Notes under the pieces: generated by a model | What the model was told of the DNA's origin: nothing | The model's database searches: none | The model's input: only the letters and a program-made list of their open reading frames with translations | In this document: piece by piece, positions 15,770 to 23,433 of the stretch | How positions within the stretch are numbered: the first letter of the stretch is position 1 | How the letters are laid out: the number at the start of each line of letters is the position of its first letter | Assembly (NCBI RefSeq): GCF_900090105.1 | Contig: NZ_FMDM01000005.1 | Location: forward strand, 62,001-126,000 | From: Micromonospora humi | GTDB taxonomy: Bacteria > Actinomycetota > Actinomycetes > Mycobacteriales > Micromonosporaceae | Direction of reading: 5' to 3' | DNA length: 64,000 nt | Made by a program: the position numbers and the translations under genes

Positions 15770-18700
15770 GTGCCTTCCACGTTCCTGAGACACCGCTCGG
15801 TGTCCGCCTTCGGCGCCGCCGTGCTCGGCATCGCCGCCCTGTTCACCCCGGTCCCGGCCCTCGCCGCACCCGCGGCCACGGTCGCGCCCGACCACAGCAC
15901 CCTGGTCAGCGAGCTGACCACGGACAAGACGCCGAACATCAACGACGGCAACGTGCTGGCCATCTACGACGCCGGCAGCAAGGTGATCGTCGGCGGCTCG
16001 TTCACCAACGCGCAGAACCGCGGCTCGTCGCCCACCCCTGTCGACCGGCGGGCGATCCTCGCCTTCGACAAGGCCACCGGCAAGATCGACAACGCGTTCG
16101 TGCCGCTGCTCGACGGCGACGTCAACGCGCTGATCGCCGGGCCCACCCCGGGCACCGTCTACGTCGCCGGCCGGTTCAACAAGGTCGGCGACAAGAGCAT
16201 GCGCAAGCTCGCGCTGCTCAACGTCGCGGACGGCACGCTTGTCGACGGGTTCAAGAACCCCGCGTTCGACGGCGCGGTCAGCGACGTCCTCCTGGTCGGC
16301 GACCACCTGCTGGTGGGTGGCAACTTCACCTCGGCCGCCGGGACCACCCGTAACGGCCTGGTGTCGCTGAACCCGACCACGGGCGCGGTGGACGACTACC
16401 TGACCGTGGCGCTCACCGAGCACCACAACTGGACGCCGACCAACGGCGGCGCGTCGGCCGCCGTGGGCACCGAGAAGATGGCCGTCTCCCCGGACGGCAA
16501 GCACCTCGTGGTGATCGGCAACTTCAAGAAGGCGGACGGCGCCGTCCACGACCAGATCGTGCGGATCGACCTGGGCGCGAGCTCCGCCACGGTCGCCGAC
16601 TGGAACACCGACGGCTACGCCGGCGCCTGCAAGTACAGCGCGTTCGACTCGTGGGTGCGCGACGTGCAGTTCTCGCCGGACAGCAAGTACTTCGTCGTGG
16701 TGAGCACCGGCGCGTCCTACCCGGGCACGCTCTGCGACTCGGCGGCCCGTTGGGAGACCGACGCCACCGGCGCCGGCCAGAAGCCGACCTGGACCAACTT
16801 CAGCGGCGGCGACACCTTCCTCTCCGTCGGCATCAGCGAGAAGGCCATCTACGTCGGCGGCCACTTCCGCTGGTCCAACAACCCGCTGGCCCGCGACAAG
16901 GCCGGCCCCGGCGCGGTGCCGCGGGCCAGCATCGCGGCCCTCGACCCGCTGAGCGGCCTGCCGCTGGCCTGGAACCCGGGTCGCCACCCGCGCGGCTACG
17001 GCGTCACCGAGATGCTGGTGACCCCGCAGGGCCTCTGGCTCGGCAGCGACCAGGAGTGGATCGGCAACTACGAGTACCAGCGCAAGCGGCTCGCCTTCTT
17101 CCCGCTGACCGGCGGCGACGCCCCGCACTCGACGAGCACGAAGGGCCTGCCCGGCGACGTCTACCAGGCCGGTCGGGCGGCGCAGACCGAGGTGCTCTAC
17201 CGGGTCAACGCGGGTGGCCCGGCCATCCCGGCGACCGACGGCGGCCCGGACTGGGCGGCCGACACCGACGCCACGCCCAGCCCGTACCACAACGGCGGCA
17301 ACAGCGCGAAGTCGTACCCGACCAACGCGACGTTCGACGCGACCGTGCCGACCAGCACCCCGGCCACCCTGTTCAACACCGAGCGGTGGGACCAGGCGAC
17401 CGCGCCCGACATGCAGTGGGACATCCCGGTCGCCGCCGGCACCCGGGTGAACGTCCGGATCTACCTGGCCAACCGGTACGCCGGCACCGCCGCCCCGGGC
17501 AAGCGGAAGCTCGACGTCAGCATCGACGGCGTGCTCAAGATGAACGACTTCGACCCGGTGGCCGCCGCCGGCGGCACCGACCGCGGCACCATGCAGTCCT
17601 TCTCCGTGGTCAGCGACGGCGTGGTCGACATCGACTTCGGCCGGGTCCTGGAGAACCCGCTGGTCCACGGCATCGAGATCGTCAAGACCGCGCCGACGCC
17701 GGACGCCTCGGACGTGCTCTACCGGGTCAACGCGGGCGGCGAGGAGCTGGCCGCGCCGAGCGGCCCGGCCTGGGCCGCCGACACCCCGACCGCGCCGAGC
17801 GCCCTGCACAACGCCGGCAGCACGGTCAACACGTATCCGACGGAGGCGACGCTCGACGCCACCATCCCGGCCGGCACCCCGGCCACGCTGTTCAGGAGCG
17901 AGCGGTGGGACCAGTCGCCCGCGCCGGACATGCAGTGGGACTTCCCGGTTCCGGCCGGCACGCCGGTGCAGGTGCGGCTCTACCTGGCCAACCGGTACTC
18001 CGGCACCGCCACCGCGGGCAAGCGCAAGTTCAACGTCAGCATCGACGGCGTGCAGAAGCTGAGCAACTTCGACCCGGTGGCCGCGATCGGCGCCACCAAC
18101 AAGGGCACCATGCGGGCCTTCGCGGTGACCAGCGACGGCAACGTCGACGTCGACTTCGGTCGGGTCCTGGAGAACCCGCTGGTGCAGGGCATCGAGATCG
18201 TCAAGCTGCCGCCGGTGCCGCCGGCCACCACGGTCGACAGCATCACCAAGCGGTCGTACGACGGCGCGACCGGCGTCGGCACCGCGATGTCGGTGCCCAA
18301 CCCGGACGACACCCGCTGGTCGGAGGTCAAGGGCGCGTTCTGGGTCGGGGGTGACCTGTTCTACGGCGTCGGCGGCGACCTCTACAAGCGCTCGTTCGAC
18401 GGCACCGAGTTCGGCACCGCCAAGAAGGTGGACCCGTACCACGACGCGAAGTGGGACAAGGTCGTCACCGGGTCCGCGCCGGAGGGTTCGACCTACGCGG
18501 GCATGACGGTGAACTTCTCCGCCGAGCTGCCCAACGTGACCGCGATGTTCTACAAGAGCGGCAAGGTCTACTACACGCTGGCCGGCCAGAGCGCGCTGTT
18601 CTGGCGCGGGTTCGCGCCGGACACCGGCACCGTCGGCGCCGAGCGTGCCACCGTCGCCGGCACCACCGGCTTCGCCGACGCGGCCGGCCTGTTCCTCGAC

Positions 18701-18853
18701 GGCGACAAGCTCTACGTCGTCTCCCGGAGCACCGGCAACCTGTCCTCGATGGACTGGTCGGACGGCGCGCCCACCGGCTCCGCCACGCTGCGCAGCGGCC
18801 CCGGCGTGGACGACGTGGACTGGCGCGGCACCGCGGTCTTCGTCGGCCCCTGA
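15770..18853 (+). CDS. large secreted protein: beta-propeller, two malectin-like domains, C-terminal propeller segment
   Basis: 1027 residues from GTG 15770, chosen because it gives a clean Sec signal peptide (to about residue 35, AxA-like ALAAPA) and has GGAG upstream. Residues 45-460 contain repeats of the GGxF/AGxF type seen in delta-60 and beta-propeller folds. Two malectin-like carbohydrate-binding domains follow in tandem (about 477-640 and 649-813), each with YRVNAGG, ERWDQ and GRVLENPLV. The last 200 residues contain KRSYDG and YKRSFDG blade repeats. No transmembrane anchor is visible. It is probably an extracellular glycan-binding or adhesive protein that goes with the polysaccharide. 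No catalytic residues are recognised. Confidence 0.75.
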   Translation: MPSTFLRHRSVSAFGAAVLGIAALFTPVPALAAPAATVAPDHSTLVSELTTDKTPNINDGNVLAIYDAGSKVIVGGSFTNAQNRGSSPTPVDRRAILAFDKATGKIDNAFVPLLDGDVNALIAGPTPGTVYVAGRFNKVGDKSMRKLALLNVADGTLVDGFKNPAFDGAVSDVLLVGDHLLVGGNFTSAAGTTRNGLVSLNPTTGAVDDYLTVALTEHHNWTPTNGGASAAVGTEKMAVSPDGKHLVVIGNFKKADGAVHDQIVRIDLGASSATVADWNTDGYAGACKYSAFDSWVRDVQFSPDSKYFVVVSTGASYPGTLCDSAARWETDATGAGQKPTWTNFSGGDTFLSVGISEKAIYVGGHFRWSNNPLARDKAGPGAVPRASIAALDPLSGLPLAWNPGRHPRGYGVTEMLVTPQGLWLGSDQEWIGNYEYQRKRLAFFPLTGGDAPHSTSTKGLPGDVYQAGRAAQTEVLYRVNAGGPAIPATDGGPDWAADTDATPSPYHNGGNSAKSYPTNATFDATVPTSTPATLFNTERWDQATAPDMQWDIPVAAGTRVNVRIYLANRYAGTAAPGKRKLDVSIDGVLKMNDFDPVAAAGGTDRGTMQSFSVVSDGVVDIDFGRVLENPLVHGIEIVKTAPTPDASDVLYRVNAGGEELAAPSGPAWAADTPTAPSALHNAGSTVNTYPTEATLDATIPAGTPATLFRSERWDQSPAPDMQWDFPVPAGTPVQVRLYLANRYSGTATAGKRKFNVSIDGVQKLSNFDPVAAIGATNKGTMRAFAVTSDGNVDVDFGRVLENPLVQGIEIVKLPPVPPATTVDSITKRSYDGATGVGTAMSVPNPDDTRWSEVKGAFWVGGDLFYGVGGDLYKRSFDGTEFGTAKKVDPYHDAKWDKVVTGSAPEGSTYAGMTVNFSAELPNVTAMFYKSGKVYYTLAGQSALFWRGFAPDTGTVGAERATVAGTTGFADAAGLFLDGDKLYVVSRSTGNLSSMDWSDGAPTGSATLRSGPGVDDVDWRGTAVFVGP
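17198..18207 (+). repeat. tandem duplication encoding two malectin-like domains
   Basis: The segments of about 17198-17690 and 17716-18207 encode closely similar domains. Shared landmarks are YRVNAGG, TPATLF, ERWDQ, APDMQWD, YLANRY, SIDGV, FDPVAA and GRVLENPLV. The high identity suggests fairly recent internal duplication or ongoing gene conversion. Confidence 0.8.
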
Positions 18854-18886
18854 CCGGGCGGACACGACCGAGAAACACCGCACGAC

Positions 18887-18916
18887 GATGGCCCGGCCGG
18901 TATCGGCCGGGCCATC
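18887..18916. terminator. bidirectional hairpin terminator
   Basis: A perfect 13-bp stem (18887-18899 with 18904-18916) and a 4-nt loop, between the malectin gene and the convergent CBS gene. No U-tract. Confidence 0.82.
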
Positions 18917-18923
18917 GCCCGTC

Positions 18924-19316
18924 TCAGGCCCGGGTCGGGGCGTGCTCCCGCGCCCAGACCCGCATCAGGTCCCGTACCGAGATGACCCCGGCCACCTCCC
19001 GGCCGTCGAGCACCACCAGGTGACGGAACCCGCCGCGGGCCATCGCCGCGGCCGCCTCCTCCACCGTCCAGTCCGGGCCGGCGTAGACGACGTCCCAGGT
19101 CAGGTGGGCGCCGGTGCGTTCGGCGTCCGGGTCGAGCCCGGCGCCGATCGCCTTCAACACGTCGCGCTCGGTCATGATCCCGACCCCCTCGGAGTCCGGG
19201 TCGATCACGACCGCCGACCCGACACCGCGGGCCGACATCATCCGGGCCGCCTGGCGGAGCGTGTGCTCCGGGCCGACCACGAGTACCTCACTGGACATCG
19301 CTTCCCGAACCTGCAT
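18924..19316 (-). CDS. tandem CBS-domain protein
   Basis: A 130-residue cytosolic protein made of two CBS motifs. The first (VREAMSSEVLVVGP to GIMTERDVLK) and second (WTVEEAAAAM to GVISVRDLM) form one Bateman module that normally binds adenine nucleotides. No catalytic domain is attached, so it likely acts as a ligand sensor or stress protein. ATG 19316 and a GTG at 19319 both follow AGGAG. It is divergent from the NUDIX gene with only about 110 bp between. Confidence 0.85.
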   Translation of the reverse strand: MQVREAMSSEVLVVGPEHTLRQAARMMSARGVGSAVVIDPDSEGVGIMTERDVLKAIGAGLDPDAERTGAHLTWDVVYAGPDWTVEEAAAAMARGGFRHLVVLDGREVAGVISVRDLMRVWAREHAPTRA

Positions 19317-19416
19317 CACACATCACTCCTGTGGGACGGCGACTGGTTACGGACATGGTGGGCCATCGATGCGTACCGGGACAAGAACGGGCATCGCCGC
19401 GCGCGGCGCGGATGGC

Positions 19417-19422
19417 TACTGT
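19417..19422 (+). promoter_or_regulatory. -10 box of a probable leaderless promoter (NUDIX gene)
   Basis: TACTGT followed by 6 nt and then GTG 19429. The GGAGG in those 6 nt abuts the start codon, too close to act as a Shine-Dalgarno. Confidence 0.5.
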
Positions 19423-19428
19423 CGGAGG

Positions 19429-19878
19429 GTGTCCACCGAGCCCCTCCGCTGTGCCGGCGCGCTGATCGTCGACGACGACGGCCGCATCTTCGTCCAGCGT
19501 CGCTCCCCCGAGCGGCGGCTCTTCCCCCACTGCTGGGACATCGCCGGCGGCCACCTCGAGCCGGGTGAGGAGATCGACGACGCGCTGCGCCGGGAGGTCG
19601 CCGAGGAGACCGGCTGGAGCGTCTCGCACGTGCTCGGCCTGGTCGGCGAATACCGCTACACCGGCGACGACGGGCTGGAGCGGGTGGAGACCGACTTCCT
19701 GGTCCGGGTGGACGGCGACCTGAGCCGCCCCCGGCTGGCACCGGCCGAGCACACCGAGTTCCGCTGGCTGGCCGAGCGGGACGTGGCCCTGCTCGACGAG
19801 CACCGGGACGTGAACGACGGGCTGATCCGGCGGATCGTGGCGGACGGCTTCGCGGCGCTGCGGTCGATCGGGCTGTAG
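19429..19878 (+). CDS. NUDIX hydrolase
   Basis: A 149-residue cytosolic NUDIX protein. The full Nudix box is present near residues 40-62: GGHLEPGEEIDDALRREV followed by AEETGW, with the RE and EE metal-binding residues intact. It hydrolyses a nucleoside diphosphate linked to another moiety; 8-oxo-dGTP, ADP-ribose or a nucleotide sugar are all possible. GTG 19429 sits 6 nt after TACTGT, so the mRNA is probably leaderless. The next genes form the LicC-like cassette, about 80 nt downstream with its own promoter. Confidence 0.85.
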   Translation: MSTEPLRCAGALIVDDDGRIFVQRRSPERRLFPHCWDIAGGHLEPGEEIDDALRREVAEETGWSVSHVLGLVGEYRYTGDDGLERVETDFLVRVDGDLSRPRLAPAEHTEFRWLAERDVALLDEHRDVNDGLIRRIVADGFAALRSIGL

Positions 19879-19919
19879 GGCGATCACGGGCTGAGCCGCG
19901 GCCGCCGAGTCGCCGACGA

Positions 19920-19925
19920 TATCCT
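19920..19925 (+). promoter_or_regulatory. -10 box driving a leaderless leader ORF and the LicC/G1P cassette
   Basis: TATCCT with exactly 6 nt before the GTG at 19932. This fits transcription starting on the first base of the leader ORF. Confidence 0.5.
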
Positions 19926-19931
19926 CGCCTC

Positions 19932-19967
19932 GTGGAATCGGTCGAGAAGAGGAGCGTGTCGGCATGA
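19932..19967 (+). CDS. leaderless 11-codon leader ORF coupled to the cytidylyltransferase
   Basis: The ORF GTG-to-TGA encodes MESVEKRSVSA. Its TGA (19965-19967) overlaps the next gene's ATG (19964-19966) as ATGA, so ribosomes finishing the leader can reinitiate. Its own start lies 6 nt after TATCCT, a leaderless arrangement. The GAGGAG serving as Shine-Dalgarno for the next gene lies inside the ORF. It may set expression level or respond to translation rate. No sensing codon run (such as His or Trp repeats) is apparent. This is a candidate read from sequence only. Confidence 0.45.
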   Translation: MESVEKRSVSA

Positions 19968-20695
19968 TCGGGATGGTGCTCGCCGCGGGTGCGGGGCGCC
20001 GGCTGCGGCCGTACACGGACACCCTGCCCAAGGCCCTGGTGCCGGTCGACGGGGAGATCACCATCCTCGACATCGCGCTGCGCAACCTCGCCGAGGTGGG
20101 GCTGACCGAGGTGGTGATCGTGGTCGGCTACGCGGCCGACGCGGTCCGGCAGCGCCAGGCCGAGCTGGCGCAGAAGTACGGCGTCACGATCACCCTGGTC
20201 GACAACGACAAGGCCGAGGAGTGGAACAACGCCTACTCGCTCTGGCTGGCCCGGGAGCACTTCGCCAAGGGCGTACTCCTGGTCAACGGCGACACGGTGC
20301 ACCCGGTGAGCGTGGAGAAGACCCTGCTGGCCGAGCGCGGGCCGGGCATCCTGCTGGCGGTCGACACGCTCAAGCCGCTGGCCGAGGAGGAGATGAAGAC
20401 CACCTTCGACGCCGCCGGCCAGCTCACCCGGATCACCAAGCTGATGGACCCGGGCGAGGCGTACGGCGAGTACATCGGCGCGACGCTGATCGAGCCGCAG
20501 GTGGCCGACGCGCTCGCCGACGCGCTGGAGGCGACCTGGCGACGCGACCCGAACCTCTACTACGAGGACGGCTACCAGGAGTTCGCCGACCGCGGTGGCG
20601 AGGTGCGGGCGGCGCCGATCGGTGACGTCTCCTGGGTCGAGGTCGACAACCACGAGGACCTGGCCCGGGCGCGGGAGATCGCGTGCCGCTACTAG
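19964..20695 (+). CDS. LicC-like nucleotidyltransferase (CTP:phosphoalcohol/sugar-phosphate cytidylyltransferase)
   Basis: A 243-residue cytosolic nucleotidyltransferase. MVLAAGAGRRLRPYT followed by LPKAL is the NTP-binding signature. EEWNNAYSLWLA matches the NNxxSL motif of LicC-type phosphocholine cytidylyltransferases, and LLVNGDT plus WVEVDNHED supply metal-binding acids. It should activate a phosphorylated small molecule as a CDP (or NDP) derivative. The next two genes are a glycerol-1-phosphate dehydrogenase-like enzyme and a CDP-alcohol phosphotransferase, so CDP-glycerol made from sn-glycerol-1-phosphate is the working guess; CDP-inositol or CDP-choline are alternatives. The start has GAGGAG upstream and overlaps the leader ORF stop. 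Confidence 0.8.
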   Translation: MIGMVLAAGAGRRLRPYTDTLPKALVPVDGEITILDIALRNLAEVGLTEVVIVVGYAADAVRQRQAELAQKYGVTITLVDNDKAEEWNNAYSLWLAREHFAKGVLLVNGDTVHPVSVEKTLLAERGPGILLAVDTLKPLAEEEMKTTFDAAGQLTRITKLMDPGEAYGEYIGATLIEPQVADALADALEATWRRDPNLYYEDGYQEFADRGGEVRAAPIGDVSWVEVDNHEDLARAREIACRY

Positions 20696-21750
20696 CCCGT
20701 AGCGTCCTCACCCCGCTGCACATCGACGTGCGGCGGGGCGCGGTGGCCGACCTGGCGGCGATCCTCTCCGACGGCCGGATCTCGGCCGGCGGCGACGTCG
20801 CGGTGGTGGTCGGGCCGGGGCAGGGCGAGAAGATCGCCGAACTGCTCCGGCCGTCGCTGCGGTCGGCGGACGTGTTCACGGTTTCCGGCGGCACCCTGGA
20901 CGCGGCCGACGAACTGGGTGGCAAGCTGCGCGCCCGGTCGTACGACGCGGTGGTCGGCATCGGCGGCGGCAAGACCATCGACGTGGCGAAGTACGCGGCC
21001 ACCCGGCGCGGGCTGCCGATGGTCTCGGTGGCGACCGCGCTGGCCAACGACGGCATCGCGTCACCGGTGGCGAGCCTGATCACCGAGGGTCTGAAGGGCT
21101 CCTACGGCGTTCACATCCCGATCGCGGTGATCGTCGACCTGGACTTCGTGGAGGCCGGGCCGGAGCGGCACAACCGCGCCGGCATCGGCGACGTGGTCAG
21201 CAACATCAGCGCACTGGCCGACTGGGAGCTGGCCCGGCAGGTGCGCGGTGAGCCGGTCGACGGGCTGGCCGCGTCGTTGGCCCGGGCCGGCGCCGAGGCG
21301 GTGCTCAACCATCCCGGCGACATGACCGACGACGCGTTCGTCACGGTGCTGGCCGACGCGCTGATCTCCAGCGGCCTGGCGATGGCGGTCTGCGGCACGA
21401 GCCGTCCGTCCAGCGGCGGCTGCCACGAGATCATGCACGCGGTCGACGCGCTCTTCCCCGGCACGGCCTCGCACGGCGAGCTGGCCGGGCTCGGCGCGTT
21501 GTTCTGCACGTTCCTGCGCGGCGACGAGCGTCGGTTCGTCGAGATGTCGGCCTGCCTGGCCCGGCACGGGCTGCCCCGGCTGCCCGCCGAGGTGGGGCTG
21601 ACCGACGACCGGTTCGTCGAGGCGGTGCAGTTCGCGCCGGCCACCCGGCCGGACCGCTACACCATCCTCGAACACCTGGCGATGTCGGCTACCGAGACCC
21701 GGGAGCGGCTGGCAGACTACGCCGGTGCCCTCCGCGACCACCTTGGCTGA
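20683..21750 (+). CDS. iron-containing alcohol dehydrogenase, sn-glycerol-1-phosphate dehydrogenase-like
   Basis: A 355-residue cytosolic Rossmann-type metal-dependent dehydrogenase. VVGIGGGKTIDVAKYAA (about residues 88-104) is the NAD(P)-binding GGG loop. Likely metal ligands are Asp in GIGDVVSN, His in GGCHEIMHA and His in ASHGELAG, the AraM/EgsA pattern. The family reduces dihydroxyacetone phosphate to sn-glycerol-1-phosphate, the backbone of archaeal lipids and rare in bacteria. GTG 20683 overlaps the cytidylyltransferase end by 13 nt, with GGGAG upstream. Position between a cytidylyltransferase and a CDP-alcohol phosphotransferase suggests it makes the alcohol phosphate that is activated. 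Confidence 0.78.
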   Translation: MPLLARSVLTPLHIDVRRGAVADLAAILSDGRISAGGDVAVVVGPGQGEKIAELLRPSLRSADVFTVSGGTLDAADELGGKLRARSYDAVVGIGGGKTIDVAKYAATRRGLPMVSVATALANDGIASPVASLITEGLKGSYGVHIPIAVIVDLDFVEAGPERHNRAGIGDVVSNISALADWELARQVRGEPVDGLAASLARAGAEAVLNHPGDMTDDAFVTVLADALISSGLAMAVCGTSRPSSGGCHEIMHAVDALFPGTASHGELAGLGALFCTFLRGDERRFVEMSACLARHGLPRLPAEVGLTDDRFVEAVQFAPATRPDRYTILEHLAMSATETRERLADYAGALRDHLG

Positions 21751-22444
21751 GCCCCGTCCCACCGTCGCCGACTTCCACCGGGTCAACCGGGGCGGCGGCC
21801 TGTTCAGCGAGTCGATCAGTCAGTGGATCGGGGCGGCGTTCGCGCTCGTCGCCGAGCGCCTGGGGCTGCGCCCGACCGCGTTGACGCTGGCCAACCTGGT
21901 GCTGGGGCTGGCCGCCTCGGTCACCGTGGTCGCGCTCGCCGACGAGGTGGCCGCCGGCACCGTCGGAGCCTGGGTGGTCGGGCTGGTCGCGCTGGTCGGC
22001 TGGCAGTTGGCGTACGCGTTGGACTGCGCCGACGGGCAGCTCGCCCGGGTGACCGGGCAGGGCAGCGCGGCGGGCGCCCGGATCGATGTGCTCTGCGACG
22101 TGGCCGCCCAGATCGCGCTGGTGGCCGCTCTGTCCGCCACGGCCGTGGCGCAGCGCCCGTCGACGCCGGTCTGGCTGGTGGCGGTGTTCGCCGGCACCTG
22201 GATGGTCAACCTGGTGACGTCCGTGATGCAGGCCGGCCCGAACGCGGCGAGCATGGTCACCTCGACGTCGTTCCCGGTCCGGCTGGTGAAGCTGGTCCGC
22301 GACTACGGCGCGGTGATCTTCGTGGCCGGGCTGGTGCTGGTGTTCGCGCCGGCGCTGGCGTTCTGGGTGGTGGTGGCGTTCACGGTCGTGAACGGCGGGT
22401 TCCTGCTCGCGAGCATCGCCTTCTCCGCGCGCGCTGCGCTGTAA
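21725..22444 (+). CDS. CDP-alcohol phosphatidyltransferase-family membrane enzyme
   Basis: A 239-residue integral membrane protein with about six helices. The family signature is complete near residues 100-125: DCADGQLAR, then GARIDVLCD, giving D-x2-DG-x2-AR-x8-G-x3-D-x3-D. These enzymes displace CMP from a CDP-alcohol with a second alcohol to form a phosphodiester. With the two upstream genes it should transfer the newly made phospho-alcohol to a lipid, inositol/glycerol or polymer hydroxyl. GTG 21725 overlaps the dehydrogenase by 26 nt. The TAA stop is the first triplet of a REP-like repeat. Confidence 0.85.
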   Translation: MPSATTLAEPRPTVADFHRVNRGGGLFSESISQWIGAAFALVAERLGLRPTALTLANLVLGLAASVTVVALADEVAAGTVGAWVVGLVALVGWQLAYALDCADGQLARVTGQGSAAGARIDVLCDVAAQIALVAALSATAVAQRPSTPVWLVAVFAGTWMVNLVTSVMQAGPNAASMVTSTSFPVRLVKLVRDYGAVIFVAGLVLVFAPALAFWVVVAFTVVNGGFLLASIAFSARAAL

Positions 22445-22494
22445 GGCGGGGCCCCCGCTTAACGCATTCTGCATAGGCGGGTCCCCTTCTTAAC
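22442..22494. repeat. REP-like palindromic element, copy 1
   Basis: A 53-bp element of two palindromic units (TAAGGCGGGG/CCCCCGCTTA, then a divergent GGCGGGTCCCCTTCTTAAC) joined by a GCATTC spacer. It aligns end to end with copy 2 at 36178. Its first three bases are the stop codon of the CDP-alcohol phosphotransferase gene. It could fold as a terminator on both strands. Confidence 0.8.
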
Positions 22495-22602
22495 AACGCG
22501 GGCGGCCCGAGCGGCGCGGCGCGGGGCTGCTGAGAATGGCACCATGGCGGCGGTACCTCGCCGCCGCCATCGGGTGGGCCGAGCATGACGGCCCACCGGT
22601 GT

Positions 22603-23433
22603 TCAGTGCGCTGCCGGCGACCGAGCGTTGCGCTGGCGCGCCGATTCGTAGAGCACGACGGTGGCGGCGGCCGCCGCGTTCAGGGAGCTGGCGGTCCCGG
22701 TCATCGGGACCCGGACGAGCTGGTCGCAGGCCTGACGCCAGCCGACGCTGAGACCGGTGGTCTCGTTGCCGATCAGGGTCAGCGTGGGTTGCGTGAAGTC
22801 GTACTCGGCGACATCCAGCGCGCCGTGCTCATCGGCGCCCACGACGCCGACGCCGACGCCGCCGGCGCGCACGTCGGCGACCCAGGACAGCACGGCCTGA
22901 GGTGCGGGTGCCCGGACCACGGGCAGCGCGAACAGTGAGCCGGTGCTGGCCCGCACCGCCTTCGGGTCGTACACATCGGCGGCATGGCCGGTGACGATGA
23001 CGCCGGACGCGCCGAGGGCGTCCGCGGACCGGATGAGCGTCCCGATGTTGCCGGGGCTCGTGGGCCGGTCGAACACGACGGTGTTCATGGTCGGCCCGAC
23101 CGGGATGCGGGACAGGTCGTCCTCCCGCATCGCCACCACGGCCAGCAACTCCGGAACCGTGTCCGCCTTGCCGCCCAGCTCGTGCATCAGATCATGGGAG
23201 ACCGCGAACCTCTCGGCCCGGACGGTGTCCAGGGTCTCGCGTGCCCAGCCGGAGAGCGGGACGTCGGCGTCGTGGAGCAGCTCCCGGACCTGCCAGCCGT
23301 GTTCGACGGCCATGACGATCGGGCGTACGCCCTGGACGAGGAACTCGCCGCGACGCTGCCGCTTGGTCCGATTGCGGAGCAGGGCCTCCCACTGCTGGAA
23401 TCGCGCATTGCGGCCACTCACCCGCGCCCTCAC
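22603..23433 (-). CDS. TrmH/SpoU-family RNA 2'-O-methyltransferase
   Basis: A 276-residue SPOUT methyltransferase with an N-terminal substrate-binding domain (SGRNARFQQW to FLVQGVRPI) and a C-terminal trefoil-knot domain. The three motifs are SPGNIGTLIRSADALG, LTLIGNETTGLS and VRVPMTGTASSLNAAAAA. It methylates a ribose in rRNA or tRNA using SAM. The architecture also fits peptide-antibiotic resistance methyltransferases (TsnR type), but nothing decides this. GTG 23433 overlaps the stop of the upstream PhyH-like gene, so the two are co-translated. Confidence 0.85.
   Translation of the reverse strand: MRARVSGRNARFQQWEALLRNRTKRQRRGEFLVQGVRPIVMAVEHGWQVRELLHDADVPLSGWARETLDTVRAERFAVSHDLMHELGGKADTVPELLAVVAMREDDLSRIPVGPTMNTVVFDRPTSPGNIGTLIRSADALGASGVIVTGHAADVYDPKAVRASTGSLFALPVVRAPAPQAVLSWVADVRAGGVGVGVVGADEHGALDVAEYDFTQPTLTLIGNETTGLSVGWRQACDQLVRVPMTGTASSLNAAAAATVVLYESARQRNARSPAAH

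Noticed and set aside
15542..18883. A very long minus-strand open frame (over 1100 codons) opposite the malectin/propeller gene
   Set aside because: Its translation is low-complexity and Arg/Gly/Val-rich with no domains. The plus strand has a signal peptide, recognisable repeats and good codon bias. It is a GC-driven shadow.
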